This document shows positions 6,671-15,900 of a DNA stretch of 33,127 nucleotides, piece by piece. The stretch spans positions 1-33,127 of the forward strand of contig JAGVNC010000098.1 of the NCBI GenBank assembly GCA_020053475.1. Reading direction: 5' to 3'. The first letter of the stretch is position 1; every line of letters begins with the position of its first letter. The translations under genes were made by a program, and so were the position numbers. The notes under the pieces are model-generated. The model did no database searches. It was not told the DNA's origin and worked only from the letters and a program-made list of their open reading frames with translations. The stretch is from Candidatus Omnitrophota bacterium. GTDB taxonomy: Bacteria > Omnitrophota > Gorgyraeia > Zapsychrales > Zapsychraceae.

Positions 6671-6699
6671 TTGCTTGTTCCAGAGCCCTATGTTATAAA
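6671..6699 (+). promoter_or_regulatory. Promoter for the receiver/serS genes
   Basis: TTGCTT (6671-6676), a 17-bp spacer and TATAAA (6694-6699) precede the receiver gene by about 47 bp. serS begins 22 bp after that gene and may share this promoter. Confidence 0.45.
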
Positions 6700-6746
6700 T
6701 AGTATTAATTATTATTTCATTCATTCGTGCTTTTTAGGGGGGAAAG

Positions 6747-7178
6747 ATGATTGATCATTTTTTAAAATTTTTGCACGGCTCCACGCAGAGAAAATTTACG
6801 GGAAAAACAGTCCTCGTTGTGGACGATAACCCAACGGATCGCACGTTAATCCGTAATATCCTCATGAAACAAGGGTACAAAATTGTCCAGGCGGTCAATG
6901 GGCAAGAAGGGCTGGAGATCGCGCGCCGGGACCGCCCCGATCTGATTCTTTTGGATTGTGAAATGCCGATCATGGACGGGAATGCCATGTGCCGTCTTTT
7001 AAAAAATGACGAAGAATTAAATAAAATCCCCGTGATTTTCCTTACCGGCCTTAATACACCCCAAAATATTATCGATTGTTTTGATGCCGATTGCGAGAAT
7101 TATCTTGCCAAGCCTGTTAACTCTAAGATTTTATCAACTCAAATCGAGACCGCCTTAGAAGGATACTCATCCACCTGA
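6747..7178 (+). CDS. Stand-alone CheY-like response regulator receiver
   Basis: This 143-residue protein is a single receiver domain with a short N-terminal extension (1-19). The acidic pocket Asp26-Asp27 (VVDDNPTD), phospho-acceptor Asp70 ([11 protein letters not shown]), Thr100 (FLTGLN) and Lys122 (LAKPVN) are all present, so it should be phosphorylated by a histidine kinase or small phosphodonor. There is no output domain, so it must act by protein-protein contact. No partner kinase lies in the window. The HD-GYP protein at 11068 lacks a receiver domain of its own, so a link is only a guess. GGGGGGAAAG just before ATG 6747 is the ribosome binding site. Confidence 0.9.
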   Translation: MIDHFLKFLHGSTQRKFTGKTVLVVDDNPTDRTLIRNILMKQGYKIVQAVNGQEGLEIARRDRPDLILLDCEMPIMDGNAMCRLLKNDEELNKIPVIFLTGLNTPQNIIDCFDADCENYLAKPVNSKILSTQIETALEGYSST

Positions 7179-7200
7179 TTCATCTTCGTTAGGACATCCT

Positions 7201-8487
7201 ATGTTTGATCTTAAGCTCATTCGAGAAAATCCCGCCGACGTGCGGGCGCGGTTGGCATCGAAGAATGTTGAATTCGACGGCGAAGCCTTGCTTCAATTGG
7301 ATCGCCAGCACCGCGAGATCATGGCGCGCGTTGAGGGGCTCCGCAGCCGGCAAAATGCCGCCAACGATGAAATCTCGCAGCTGTTGAAGCAAAAAAAAGA
7401 TGCCAAAGAGAACATTGCCGCGATGAAAACCATCTCGGCACAGATTGGCCGCCTGGAGCCGGAACTTAAGGAATTAAAATCCCGGATTGACCAGCATCTG
7501 ATGGGAATCCCCAATCTGCCGCATCCTTCCGTGCCCGTCGGGGATACCACAAAGAACAAAGTTGTCCGGGCGTGGGGAGAGGCCAAGAAATGTTCGTTTA
7601 AACCGAAAACGCATATTGAGCTGGCCGAGAGCCTGGACATTGTTGATTTTAAGCGCGCGGCAAAAATCACGGGGTCCAATTTCATCGTGTATAAAAATGC
7701 CGGGGCGCGCATGGAGCGGGCGCTGTTGAATTTTATGCTGGATGTGCATACACAGGACAATAAATATAAAGAAATTTTTCCTCCGTTCCTTGTCAACCGC
7801 GCGTCAATGACGGGCACAGGCCAGCTTCCCAAAATGGAAGAAGACATGTATAAACTCAAGGATGAGGATTTGTTTTTGATTCCCACGGCCGAGGTCCCGG
7901 TCACCAATTTGCACCGTGATGAAATTTTGAGCGAAGAAGAGCTGCCGATTTATTATGCGGCTTATTCGGCGTGTTTCCGCCGGGAAGCGGGGTCCTACGG
8001 GAAAGATACCAAAGGGCTCATGCGCGTGCACCAGTTTGATAAGGTTGAGTTGGTGAAATTTGTTAAGCCCCAACATTCTTACGACGAGTTGGAACAGTTG
8101 GTCAACGACGCGGAAGGGATTTTGCAGAAGCTGGGCTTGCCTTACCGTGTGGTGATGCTCGCCAGCGGGGATTTGAGTTTTGCCGCCGCCAAATGTTATG
8201 ATCTGGAAGCTTACGCGGCGGGGCTTGATCAATGGCTGGAGGTTTCCAGTTGCTCCAATTTCGAAGATTTTCAGGCCCGACGATCCAATATCCGGTTTTC
8301 CGCCAAAGGCGGGACGGGGAAGGGCGGAAAGAAGACAATGCTTGTCCATACGTTAAACGGTTCAGGGGTGGCATTGGCCCGCACGATGATTGCCATCCTG
8401 GAGAATTATCAGACGGAAGAAGGGGACGTCACGATTCCTTCTGTTTTGCGGCCGTATATGGGGGGAATGGATAGGATTGAAAAGTAA
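7201..8487 (+). CDS. serS: Seryl-tRNA synthetase
   Basis: This 428-residue class II aminoacyl-tRNA synthetase charges tRNA-Ser (and tRNA-Sec where present) with serine. It starts [14 protein letters not shown], followed by the long antiparallel coiled-coil arm (about 27-105) that grips the long variable arm of tRNA-Ser. The catalytic part has [10 protein letters not shown] (from 229), motif 2 [22 protein letters not shown] (about 258-279) and motif 3 [17 protein letters not shown] (from 386). Length is normal. ATG 7201 has AGGA about 7 bases upstream. All three UCN tRNA-Ser genes lie in the same window (9353, 12605, 32945). The stop codon is immediately followed by a quasi-palindrome. Confidence 0.98.
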   Translation: MFDLKLIRENPADVRARLASKNVEFDGEALLQLDRQHREIMARVEGLRSRQNAANDEISQLLKQKKDAKENIAAMKTISAQIGRLEPELKELKSRIDQHLMGIPNLPHPSVPVGDTTKNKVVRAWGEAKKCSFKPKTHIELAESLDIVDFKRAAKITGSNFIVYKNAGARMERALLNFMLDVHTQDNKYKEIFPPFLVNRASMTGTGQLPKMEEDMYKLKDEDLFLIPTAEVPVTNLHRDEILSEEELPIYYAAYSACFRREAGSYGKDTKGLMRVHQFDKVELVKFVKPQHSYDELEQLVNDAEGILQKLGLPYRVVMLASGDLSFAAAKCYDLEAYAAGLDQWLEVSSCSNFEDFQARRSNIRFSAKGGTGKGGKKTMLVHTLNGSGVALARTMIAILENYQTEEGDVTIPSVLRPYMGGMDRIEK

Positions 8488-8535
8488 GTTTCTCGTCGCT
8501 CGTCTCTAGTCTCTAGAGACGAGAACCGAGAGACT
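8487..8535. repeat. Word-type quasi-palindrome between serS and the next gene
   Basis: Arms 8487-8509 and 8513-8535 match at 19 of 23 positions around the loop TCT; the inner 11 bp (CTCGTCTCTAG with CTAGAGACGAG) are perfect. The arms are made of degenerate repeats of CTCGTCTCTAGTCTCT. The left arm starts at the serS stop codon and the right arm ends five bases before AAGGAGG of the next gene. Confidence 0.75.
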
Positions 8536-8553
8536 TTAACAAGGAGGCCAAAC

Positions 8554-9153
8554 GTGGGGGAGACAATTTTAAATATTCTTAAGTTCTTGATGGCAATTGC
8601 CTTAATGCCGATTGTCATTGCCTGCACATTGGGGGGATATGAACACTTGGCCGAATACCCGGTGCATATCGCTCCATTTTTTAAGTGGGGATTAATCGCG
8701 TTTTTCTTGACGTATGTGTTTATCTATCAATTCACGGGGGTGTTTGCCGTGGGCCAACAATTGATGAGCGGCCTCTTTAGGTTTTTAGCTCCGTTAGACC
8801 AGTTTATCGCTTATTGTATCCCTTTTTATACGTCATTGATTCTTTTGGTCTATGTGATCCTTGACAAAATGTTTGACGCCACCCAATATAGCCATTATTT
8901 TCTTTTCTTTGCCGGCTTTGCGTTTGCCATGCATGTCCTTTTGGTCGCCCATGACCTGCAACAAAATGGGGCGAATAAGGCCACGTACTTTTTTACGATG
9001 AGTTTGGTGTACATCATTAATATTTGCGTGATTGTTTTTTACCTGGATTGGGTTTCGCGAGAATGGACGATCCTGCCATTTATCCAAGATGTCGCCGGCA
9101 GAGCCATCGATATTTATTTAATGGTTTTTGAGAGAATGATAGCGACAACATAG
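8554..9153 (+). CDS. Polytopic membrane protein of unknown function
   Basis: I do not recognise this 199-residue protein. It has about five hydrophobic segments (around residues 9-27, 42-64, 77-100, 113-131 and 143-165) and a short amphipathic C-terminus. No catalytic motif stands out; HDLQQNGANKATY lies in a loop between the last two segments. The start is a GTG at 8554 with a strong AAGGAGG seven bases upstream. It follows serS by 66 bp, a gap filled by a palindromic repeat. Its stop codon is followed by about 200 bp of non-coding DNA before tRNA-Ser(UGA). Location suggests no clear pathway. Confidence 0.75.
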   Translation: MGETILNILKFLMAIALMPIVIACTLGGYEHLAEYPVHIAPFFKWGLIAFFLTYVFIYQFTGVFAVGQQLMSGLFRFLAPLDQFIAYCIPFYTSLILLVYVILDKMFDATQYSHYFLFFAGFAFAMHVLLVAHDLQQNGANKATYFFTMSLVYIINICVIVFYLDWVSREWTILPFIQDVAGRAIDIYLMVFERMIATT

Positions 9154-9327
9154 GTTGATTTAGGTTCATGGGAGTAAGTTGCCGAAGCGAGTAGGGGCAT
9201 AAGGCCCTAGTCGAATGGAAGTAAAATAGGCTAAAGCCCGATGACCAAAGACCATCCCCGATTCTGAGCCCTATAATTTTTGACTAAATAAGACCTCTCA
9301 TCCCGAAAAACAGGATTCGAGGTCCTT
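9154..9327. other. Non-coding leader region before tRNA-Ser(UGA)
   Basis: No gene is seen. A TATAAT at 9272-9277, without a good -35 box, could start the tRNA transcript. GACCTC (9292-9297) can pair with GAGGTC (9319-9324). The segment from 9193 (AAGCGAGTAGG, then TAGGCTAAAGCCC) shares words with the quasi-palindrome at 19846-19949. Confidence 0.4.
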
Positions 9328-9350
9328 AAAATTTTATTTCATAAAATTTT
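9328..9350. repeat. Perfect AT-rich hairpin abutting tRNA-Ser(UGA)
   Basis: AAAATTTTAT (9328-9337), loop TTC, ATAAAATTTT (9341-9350) form a perfect 10-bp stem ending two bases before the tRNA. A hairpin with the same TTC loop and similar arms sits at the same place before tRNA-Ser(GGA) at 32919-32941. Confidence 0.7.
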
Positions 9351-9352
9351 TC

Positions 9353-9440
9353 GGAGAGGTGGCTGAGCGGTTGAAAGCGGCAGTCTTGAAAACTGTTAGG
9401 GGTGCATAACCCCTCCTGAGTTCGAATCTCAGCCTCTCCG
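9353..9440 (+). tRNA. tRNA-Ser, anticodon UGA
   Basis: An 88-base class II tRNA. Acceptor GGAGAGG (9353-9359) pairs with CCTCTCC (9433-9439), discriminator G. The anticodon loop CTTGAAA gives anticodon TGA (reads UCA). There is a long variable arm (AGGGG..CCCCT) and a T arm CTGAG-TTCGAAT-CTCAG. CCA is not encoded (GTTAA follows). Confidence 0.95.
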
Positions 9441-9453
9441 TTAATTTTTTTTT
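9433..9453 (+). terminator. T-run terminator after tRNA-Ser(UGA)
   Basis: Nine consecutive T at 9445-9453 follow the tRNA acceptor stem by four bases, sufficient to end transcription after this structured RNA. Confidence 0.5.
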
Positions 9454-9547
9454 GCGCAAAGGTTGTGTCAGGCTTGCCCGGTTGCCAACGCTTCTTGAGC
9501 AAAGAGGATGGGTTGAAAGGGTTAATCTGGGTGGGTACAGCGCCCTC

Positions 9548-9576
9548 TTGACGCTTGCTTGATTAGATGTTATCAT
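9548..9576 (+). promoter_or_regulatory. Promoter of the AbiE-like toxin-antitoxin pair
   Basis: TTGACG (9548-9553), a 17-bp spacer and TATCAT (9571-9576). The box pair resembles that of the AbrB/PIN operon (TTGACG, 17 bp, TATCCT). Confidence 0.45.
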
Positions 9577-9587
9577 TGTTTCAGATT

Positions 9588-9605
9588 ATATACAATTATG
9601 TATAT
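9588..9605. promoter_or_regulatory. Probable AbiEi operator
   Basis: ATATACA (9588-9594), ATTA, TGTATAT (9599-9605): a perfect 7-bp inverted repeat just downstream of the promoter and 16 bp before the ATG. AbiEi antitoxins of known systems repress their own promoters by binding inverted repeats. Confidence 0.5.
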
Positions 9606-9621
9606 TAAATGAAACATTACG

Positions 9622-10227
9622 ATGCGCTTTCAAGAAACCTACAGAAAACTCGTTGAAAAAAAATATTATGTCTTCTCGTTTGAAGATCTGTGCGTTTTTT
9701 ATACCAAAGAAAAACGCAGCAGCCTGCGGCAGTATTTATCCCGCTGGAAGAAACAGGGATGGATTGGGTCTTTAAGAAATGGCCTGTATGAATTGACCTT
9801 TCCCGAAGGCCGCGGCGTTCCCGATTTTTTTATTGCCAACAAAATGTACGCGCCATCCTATATTTCCCTGGAAACAGCACTTTCCTACTATAGTATTATT
9901 CCGGAAGTCTCGATGGCGGTTGTATCGGTGACGTCTAAAACCACCCGGCGGTTTAAAAATACTCACGGACTTTTTATCTACCGCAGTATCCAGCCGGAAG
10001 CCTTTCACGGATACGTCATCGAGAAGCACAACGGATTTGATGTCCTGATCGCCGAACCGGAGAAGGCGCTTGTTGATTATTGTTATTTCAAGACATTGCG
10101 CGGGGAAAAATTCGACAGGAAGGCGGAGAGGCTCGATAAAAAAAGACTGGAGAAACTTAATAAGAAAAAACTCGATCGTTACGCAAAGGTTTATCATCTT
10201 GATGTGAAGGAGTTGTTATATGCTTGA
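9622..10227 (+). CDS. AbiEi-like type IV antitoxin and autorepressor
   Basis: This 201-residue protein has an N-terminal winged-helix domain (about 1-55: SFEDLCVFYTKEKRSSLRQYLSRWKKQGWIGSLRNGLYEL) and a C-terminal domain with YISLETALSYYSIIPE and IAEPEKALVDYCYF, the AbiEi family signature. In AbiE systems this protein represses the operon and blocks the nucleotidyltransferase toxin without binding it directly. The lysine-rich C-terminus is a local feature. No Shine-Dalgarno sequence is seen before ATG 9622. It overlaps the toxin gene by 8 bp. It lies 180 bp after tRNA-Ser(UGA), a usual place for acquired defence modules. Confidence 0.88.
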   Translation: MRFQETYRKLVEKKYYVFSFEDLCVFYTKEKRSSLRQYLSRWKKQGWIGSLRNGLYELTFPEGRGVPDFFIANKMYAPSYISLETALSYYSIIPEVSMAVVSVTSKTTRRFKNTHGLFIYRSIQPEAFHGYVIEKHNGFDVLIAEPEKALVDYCYFKTLRGEKFDRKAERLDKKRLEKLNKKKLDRYAKVYHLDVKELLYA

Positions 10228-11023
10228 ACTTGAGGCGTTGGCCGCCGAGGCTAACCAAAGGGGAATGCCGTCCGGAAAAATGCGCGGGATCCTGCGGGAA
10301 TATTTGCAAGTTCTCATTTTAAAGGAGCTGTATAAACTCCCCGAGGGGAAAAAGCTTTGCTTTACCGGCGGGACATATTTAAGGCTTGTTCATCAAGCGA
10401 AAAGATTTTCGGAAGACCTTGACTTTAATGCCGGTGAGATGAAAAAGGATGGATTTGAAGGGCTCCTTAAAAAAGCCCAAGGCAACCTTAAGAAAGAAGG
10501 ATTGGAAATCAATCTCGCCTTCGGGCATTGGGAAAATCTTCTGGTGGGTGAGTTTGTTTTTCCGAAGATTGAAGAACATTACGGAGTCGTTTCTCCTCAC
10601 CGGCGGAAAGAGGGGATCCTTATCAAATTCGAAGCCAACCAACCCAAGTGGAGAATTCAAACCGAATCATTGATGGTCACCGGGTTTGGAAACATGTTCC
10701 CCGTCGTCTGCACACACCCGGGGGCTTTATTTGCCGATAAAATCGATGCCCTGATCAAAAAAAACCGGGCGCGTCATCTGTTTGATATTATGTTTATGCT
10801 CTCTAAGAAGTATCCTATTGACTTAAACGTTTTAAAAGCGCTGGGGATCAACGATCCGCCGCTGGATGCTATTCTTAAGAGGGTCAAATTATTTTCCGCC
10901 GCGGAACTCAAGAAACTCGCGGAACAATTAAGGCCGTTTTTGTTTGAGGAAAGCGAAGCCGATCTTATCATCCACGCGCCTGACGTTATCCCTCAGTTGA
11001 TTCGGAGGTATGGGAAAGGGTAG
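10220..11023 (+). CDS. AbiEii-like nucleotidyltransferase toxin
   Basis: This 267-residue protein belongs to the AbiEii/AbiGii (DUF1814) nucleotidyltransferase family. The catalytic signature is complete: FTGGTYLRLVHQAKRFSEDLDF (residues 48-69) holds the GG-T/S motif and the D-x-D acidic pair (Asp66, Asp68), and KIDALIKKNRARHLFDIMFML supplies the later conserved Lys and Arg/Asp. Such toxins transfer nucleotides; characterised relatives modify tRNA 3' ends. The system can abort phage infection or stabilise DNA. AAGGAG sits nine bases before ATG 10220, inside the antitoxin gene. Three tRNA-Ser genes lie nearby but nothing shows they are its targets. Confidence 0.9.
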   Translation: MLELEALAAEANQRGMPSGKMRGILREYLQVLILKELYKLPEGKKLCFTGGTYLRLVHQAKRFSEDLDFNAGEMKKDGFEGLLKKAQGNLKKEGLEINLAFGHWENLLVGEFVFPKIEEHYGVVSPHRRKEGILIKFEANQPKWRIQTESLMVTGFGNMFPVVCTHPGALFADKIDALIKKNRARHLFDIMFMLSKKYPIDLNVLKALGINDPPLDAILKRVKLFSAAELKKLAEQLRPFLFEESEADLIIHAPDVIPQLIRRYGKG

Positions 11024-11067
11024 GCGTTTTATGTTATACTTATCTCATCGATAGGTGAGTATATTTT

Positions 11068-12546
11068 ATGCTTCAACCAAAAATAAAGAAAAGCCGCGTT
11101 GTCGCCTCGATTGAAGATGCTTCCATCCTTCGTAAATTTACTATCCTTTTTTTGATCATGTCAGTCATTCCTCTGGTGATTCTGTATTATTTTTATACCC
11201 AGATCCGAGACCATGGGACCGTCCTCATCACCGAGGAAGATTTTACCGTGACGCTTCTGTTTGTGGTGGCGGGAGTAGTCGTGGGGTATTTTGCCATGCG
11301 TTCTGTCTTGCAGAAGTTGGTTAATCTAGTTGTCGCCAACAAACGCGTCTTATCAAATTTTCTGACTCCGCACCAACTCACGAATTTGAATAACCAAGGC
11401 AACGAAATCGCCGTTTTGACACAAAGCTTTGATCAAATGACGTACAAGTTAAAGGAAAACATCCGCAGCCTGGAAGTGGCCAAGAAAACATTGCATACGG
11501 TCATGCAAAAGGTGGGGCAGGGGATTTCGAGCCTTCAGAATATCGACCGGTTTTTGGAGCTGATTCTGGAAACAGTGACCGACGCCTTAACAGGGCGTGT
11601 CGGGGTTTTACTCTTGATTGATGAAAAAAGCCAAGAATTGTGGGTCAAGTCGGTTTACGGGGCGGATTTTTCCCCCTATGCCGATCTGCGCATTAAATTG
11701 GAAGAAGGGACAACGATGGCGACGGTCATTAAATCTAAAGTCCCGATGCTGATCCCGCGGATCATCGGCGGCCTCCCCAGCCAAAAGAATGTCAATTTGT
11801 TTGACCCGCCGTTGGTGTGCGCCCCGCTGATTTTTAAAGACAAAGTCAAAGGCGTGATTACGGTGAGTGGAAAGGCTTCGGGCGCCAGTTTTAATGATGA
11901 GGAAATGAATTTGTTGTTTAATTTAGCCTCCCAAACAGCCGTTGCCGTTGAAAATTCACGATTAAGCCAAGATATTGAGATCACGTATTTTGAGACGATC
12001 TCGGCATTGGCATTGGCTGTTGACGCCAAAGATAAATATTCCCGCGGGCATTTGGATCGCGTGGCCCGGCATTGCGTGATGATTGGTGAGAAGTTGGGGC
12101 TTGACGGAGAAGACATTGAGACATTGCGCGATGCGGCGCGGTTGCATGACCTGGGGAAAATCGGGATTCCCGATGATGTCCTGCAAAAAAATGGGCCTTT
12201 AACTCAGGACGAGTGGGTGCTCATGCGTAAACATCCTGAGATCGGGGAAAGCATTATTAAGCCGATTCGTTCGTTGGAACATTTATGTGATGTCATCCGC
12301 CATCATCATGAAAAATTGGACGGGAGTGGTTATCCTGACGGCTTGAAGGGTGATCAAATTTCTCCTCTCGTCCGGGTCACCACCATTTCCGATATTTATG
12401 ACGCCTTGACGACGAATCGCCCTTACCGTAAGCGGCGTTCCTCCAAGGAAGCCTGTGAAGAACTGCGTCAAATGGGCGAAAAGCTAGACCAGGATTTGGT
12501 CGAAGTGTTTATTGAGACCCTGCAGGAAAACGGCGACTACGAATAA
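11068..12546 (+). CDS. Membrane-anchored GAF/HD-GYP cyclic-di-GMP phosphodiesterase
   Basis: This 492-residue sensor enzyme is predicted to hydrolyse cyclic di-GMP. Two transmembrane segments (about 26-47 and 58-80) flank a very short periplasmic loop. A HAMP-like linker follows, with a coiled coil at about 125-150, then a GAF domain (about 155-300) with the typical ending SQTAVAVENSRL. The HD-GYP domain (about 310-490) contains RLHDLGKIGIPD with His360-Asp361, HHHEKLDGSGYPDGLKG starting at His412, and DIYDALTTNRPYR, so all metal and GYP residues are present. AGGTGAG about ten bases upstream supports ATG 11068; TATACT at 11035-11040 is a candidate -10 box. It would lower cyclic di-GMP in answer to an unknown ligand. 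Confidence 0.92.
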   Translation: MLQPKIKKSRVVASIEDASILRKFTILFLIMSVIPLVILYYFYTQIRDHGTVLITEEDFTVTLLFVVAGVVVGYFAMRSVLQKLVNLVVANKRVLSNFLTPHQLTNLNNQGNEIAVLTQSFDQMTYKLKENIRSLEVAKKTLHTVMQKVGQGISSLQNIDRFLELILETVTDALTGRVGVLLLIDEKSQELWVKSVYGADFSPYADLRIKLEEGTTMATVIKSKVPMLIPRIIGGLPSQKNVNLFDPPLVCAPLIFKDKVKGVITVSGKASGASFNDEEMNLLFNLASQTAVAVENSRLSQDIEITYFETISALALAVDAKDKYSRGHLDRVARHCVMIGEKLGLDGEDIETLRDAARLHDLGKIGIPDDVLQKNGPLTQDEWVLMRKHPEIGESIIKPIRSLEHLCDVIRHHHEKLDGSGYPDGLKGDQISPLVRVTTISDIYDALTTNRPYRKRRSSKEACEELRQMGEKLDQDLVEVFIETLQENGDYE

Positions 12547-12604
12547 TCCTTCCTTAAATTTCCTTTGTCAAATAAAAGGAATGATGATACAAGGTAAGAT
12601 CTTG

Positions 12605-12693
12605 GGAGAGGTGGCTGAGTGGTTGAAGGCGGCAGTCTCGAAAACTGTTGTCCGCCGTTTGGCGGACCGAGAGTTCAAATCTCTCCCTCTCCG
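12605..12693 (+). tRNA. tRNA-Ser, anticodon CGA
   Basis: An 89-base class II tRNA. Acceptor GGAGAGG (12605-12611) pairs with CCTCTCC (12686-12692), discriminator G. Loop CTCGAAA gives anticodon CGA (reads UCG). The variable arm is a long GC stem (GTCCGCC-GTTT-GGCGGAC). The 5' half is nearly identical to tRNA-Ser(UGA), so the two are probably duplicates. CCA is not encoded. Confidence 0.95.
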
Positions 12694-12836
12694 TTTTAAT
12701 ACAATGGATTGGCCAAATCCTCCCGCAAAAAAGTATTTTTTGCGGGACTAATCCTGGACAAATCTTTGATTTGTCCAGGGCAGCCTCTCCGTTTGATATA
12801 ATGCGGATTGGCCAAATCCTCCCGCCAAAAAGTATT
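12686..12836. repeat. Partial duplication of the tRNA-Ser 3' end and flank
   Basis: The segment 12686-12737 (CCTCTCCGTTT, then GGATTGGCCAAATCC, then TCCCGC and AAGTATT) is repeated at 12784-12836 with few differences, a 98-bp period. Copy 2 carries the acceptor 3' strand without the rest of a tRNA, so it is either a tRNA relic or an attachment-site-like duplication. Confidence 0.65.
12721..12780. repeat. Two-hairpin REP-like element, diverged copy
   Basis: Two perfect hairpins in tandem: CCCGCAAAAAA/TTTTTTGCGGG (12722-12732 and 12736-12746, loop GTA) and CCTGGACAAATC/GATTTGTCCAGG (12753-12764 and 12768-12779, loop TTT). The layout TCCCG-stem-CGGGA-n-AATCC-stem-GGG matches the elements at 24996 and 27113, though the stem sequences differ. 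No T-run follows. Confidence 0.6.
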
Positions 12837-12966
12837 ATTGAATCTTTTTCTCATCCCTAAGTCTTAAAAAATTCCTCCCTAAACGTGCTTTTTCCCCAAA
12901 TAAAGTGTATACTTACACTCAGTGCGCTGTAATATTTATAATCTTATTGTTAGATAAGACCAATCA
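12837..12966. other. Upstream region and promoter of the giant gene
   Basis: TATAAT at 12937-12942 is a candidate -10 box, with no good -35 box. AGTGTA/TACACT (12905-12910 and 12915-12920) is a 6-bp inverted repeat just upstream that could bind a regulator or activator. No Shine-Dalgarno sequence precedes ATG 12967. Confidence 0.4.
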
Positions 12967-15900
12967 ATGATGAAAACAAAATCCCGTTTTTCACCAATTT
13001 TTCGTTCTTTTGTGTGGGGGGTCATGATGACCTTCAGTGGCACCACTGTTTTGCCCGCCCCTGCCTTTGCCCAAAGTGCTTATATTCTGAACTTACCCGC
13101 CCCCGGGACGATGGTCCAACCAAGTCCGTTATTTTATCCTCCAGTGATTAAAGGGGTTACAATTGATCCGCAAGACCCGTTCCGTTTTAACTTCATTGTG
13201 GATCGGGGAAATGTTCCTTTGGAAGGAGAGCAATTACGCCAGGAAATTAACAAATTGGTCAAATATTTCCTGGCTTCGCTCACCGTCCCGGAAGATGAAT
13301 TATGGGTCAACCTTTCGCCTTACGAAAAAAACCGGATTATCCCTGAGACGTTCGGCCAAACCGAAATGGGCCGCGACTTGTTGGCGCAAGATTACATTCT
13401 TAAGCAAATTACCGCTTCGCTCATTTATCCTGAGAAAGATTTGGGGAAAGCTTTCTGGGCCAAGGTCTACCAAAAAGCCCAGGAGAAATATGGGACAACC
13501 GACATTCCTGTCAATACATTTAATAAAGTCTGGATTGTCCCTGACAAGGCGGTTGTTTATGAGAATAATGGGGGTGCGTTTATCGTTGATAGCCATCTGA
13601 AGGTGATGCTTGAAGAAGATTATTTGTTAGTGGCCAGTCGCCAGCCATCAGTCTCCGGCGACCGGGCACTGGTCACTGGCGACGATCAGGAAGATATCAC
13701 GATTTCAACGCAGATCATCCGGGAGATCATCATCCCCGAATTGGAAAAGGAAGTCAATCAGGGCAAAAACTTTGCCAATTTACGACAGATTTATTCTTCG
13801 ATGATTTTGGCGTTTTGGTATAAAGATAGCTTAAAAGAGAGTTTATTGAATCGAGTTTACGCCAATCAAAGCAAAATTAAGGGCGTGGATGTCGAAGATA
13901 AGGAAATCAAACAAAAAATTTACTCCCAGTATCTAGAGGCCTTTGAGAAAGGCGTTTACAATTACATTAAAGAAGATATTGATCCTGCCACTCAGGAGAT
14001 GATTCCCCGCAAATATTTTTCTGGTGGATTTGCTTTTAACGAAACCCGAATGGCTATAACTGCCGATAGAATTACCGGCGATATCGATCAGTTGCCGCCT
14101 GCCGAGAGCGCCATGATTGCCAGGGCCAGAATTCCTTCCGATCCCCGTTTTCCGTTTGTTCGAGCAGCGGTCGCTGTGTCAGAGGTAGGGCCATTAGCCA
14201 GCCGTCGTGGGATGCGCCAAGCCGAACAAGAGGGTTCTTTGGAGGGTGCCGCGGCGATGATTTCTGCACCAAGTATCGTTTGGAGTTTGAATCAAGAACA
14301 GAGAGGGGCATTGGCGCAACGCTTGGATATTGTCCAAGAACGTCTAAGGCAAGGGTATACCTTTAAGATAGCTTTTCAGGATCTATCGGACATTTTACAC
14401 GGAGAATTATTTACTATTGAAGAGAGTGGACGAATTGCTAGCTTATTCAACGTCTCTTTACTGGATCGGGGGATCATTTTGAATGAGACAAGTGTTAATT
14501 CTTTGACAGGGATTGTATCCGAGATCGACGAATTTGACAGAACTCCTGAATTAACGGCCGGAGTCAAATCATTTATTACTTCGTTAAGGCGAGCGTTACA
14601 TCCCAACTTTACCTCATTGAGTGATTTTTATAAAGCTTACCAGCAAGCCTTGGCGGAAGATTCGACAGAAACAGAGACTTTTGCTTCTGCTTTGCATTTC
14701 CCGGAGACAGTCCTTAATCTTACAATGCGTTCAGGACCCAGCCGACAAATAATATTTGATGGGTTTGGCGGGGAGGGGGAAAGTATTATGGGCCATGATG
14801 TAAGAAACCATGACCTGCTTGTGGTTATTTCCTCAGAAGATATTGTCCGGATAACCGTTGACGCGGCGATGATCACAGCCAAGACAGCGGCCCAGCTTGC
14901 TTTAGCCGCCGCCTTGGCTTGTCCGGGCTGTTCTTCCATGCCCGTGGCGCCGACGCCGGAAATCAGGGCGGCCGATCCCAAAGCCATGGACCAATACGTG
15001 CTTGAGTTATTCGATTATATTAACGGCCCGTCGAGCTTAAGGAAACGCGAAGAGATTGTCCGCACCATCGTTCTTTTAGGCCCTGTCGCTCTTCCGGCTT
15101 TACAGGGAGTGATGGAAGAGGAAGGCGTTTTAGCGATGGGAAAAAGAGATCTCGCTCAAAAGTACATTAATTTGATTCAGTGGACAGGGTGGTTAAAGTC
15201 TCCTTTTTTTGTTGAAGTATTGGAAGGGGTTCAAAATTTGGAGAAGAGTCAAGGCGGATTTACAGGATGGAACAATGGGCAAGGATATCCCGAGGATCTT
15301 CAAATTCGCTATTGGTTCGGCCGGAAAAATTTAGGGAAATTGGCGGGTTTTGCAGAAGAGGCCGATCAATTTTTACTGGATGAGGGGATCGACATCTTAA
15401 CGCAGGCGTCCAAAGATTCGACGGTTAACTGGAGCGCGGAAGATGATCCGCGCGATTATTTGACGAAAATCGGGGCTTATCCCGGAATCAGCGAAGATGT
15501 CCGCAAAAAAGCGCAAGAGGCTTTAGAAGCCGTGGATTCGGCTATGGCATCTAATACTGTTTATGAGATCCGGTATGAAAAACAGAGAGAAAGAGCATTT
15601 GAAATCCTGGAAGCCTTCAAAACAGAGGGCAATGTTTCCGGTGACGCGGCCGAAGAGTTGGGCGGTTTGCTTGTTCTGATCAATTACGGCGAGGGGAGTG
15701 AAGACCAGGCGATTAAAATTGAAGGTTATCAAAGGAAATTATTGGGATTTAAATTTGGAGCTGAAGAGGGCGATCGTTATTATATGCCGTTGCGTGGCCA
15801 GGTAGGCCTATATTTGGTTAACGATAATTCTCTCGTCTTACAGTTACCTGAGGCGACGTACAATATTGTTATAGAGACTCAAGGAGAAGGAGAAGAGGAA

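Noticed and set aside
7293-8374. Long antisense open frames inside serS
   Set aside because: Shadows of a conserved gene; no family likeness.
9353-12693. Genomic island bounded by the two near-identical tRNA-Ser genes
   Set aside because: Contents are one AbiE pair and an HD-GYP gene, with no integrase; duplication of the tRNA explains the similarity.
12722-12746. Intrinsic terminator after tRNA-Ser(CGA)
   Set aside because: The hairpin is perfect but no T-run follows it; it fits the two-hairpin repeat better.
12512-12860. Short open frames across tRNA-Ser(CGA)
   Set aside because: They run through the tRNA and its repeated flank; no ribosome binding sites.
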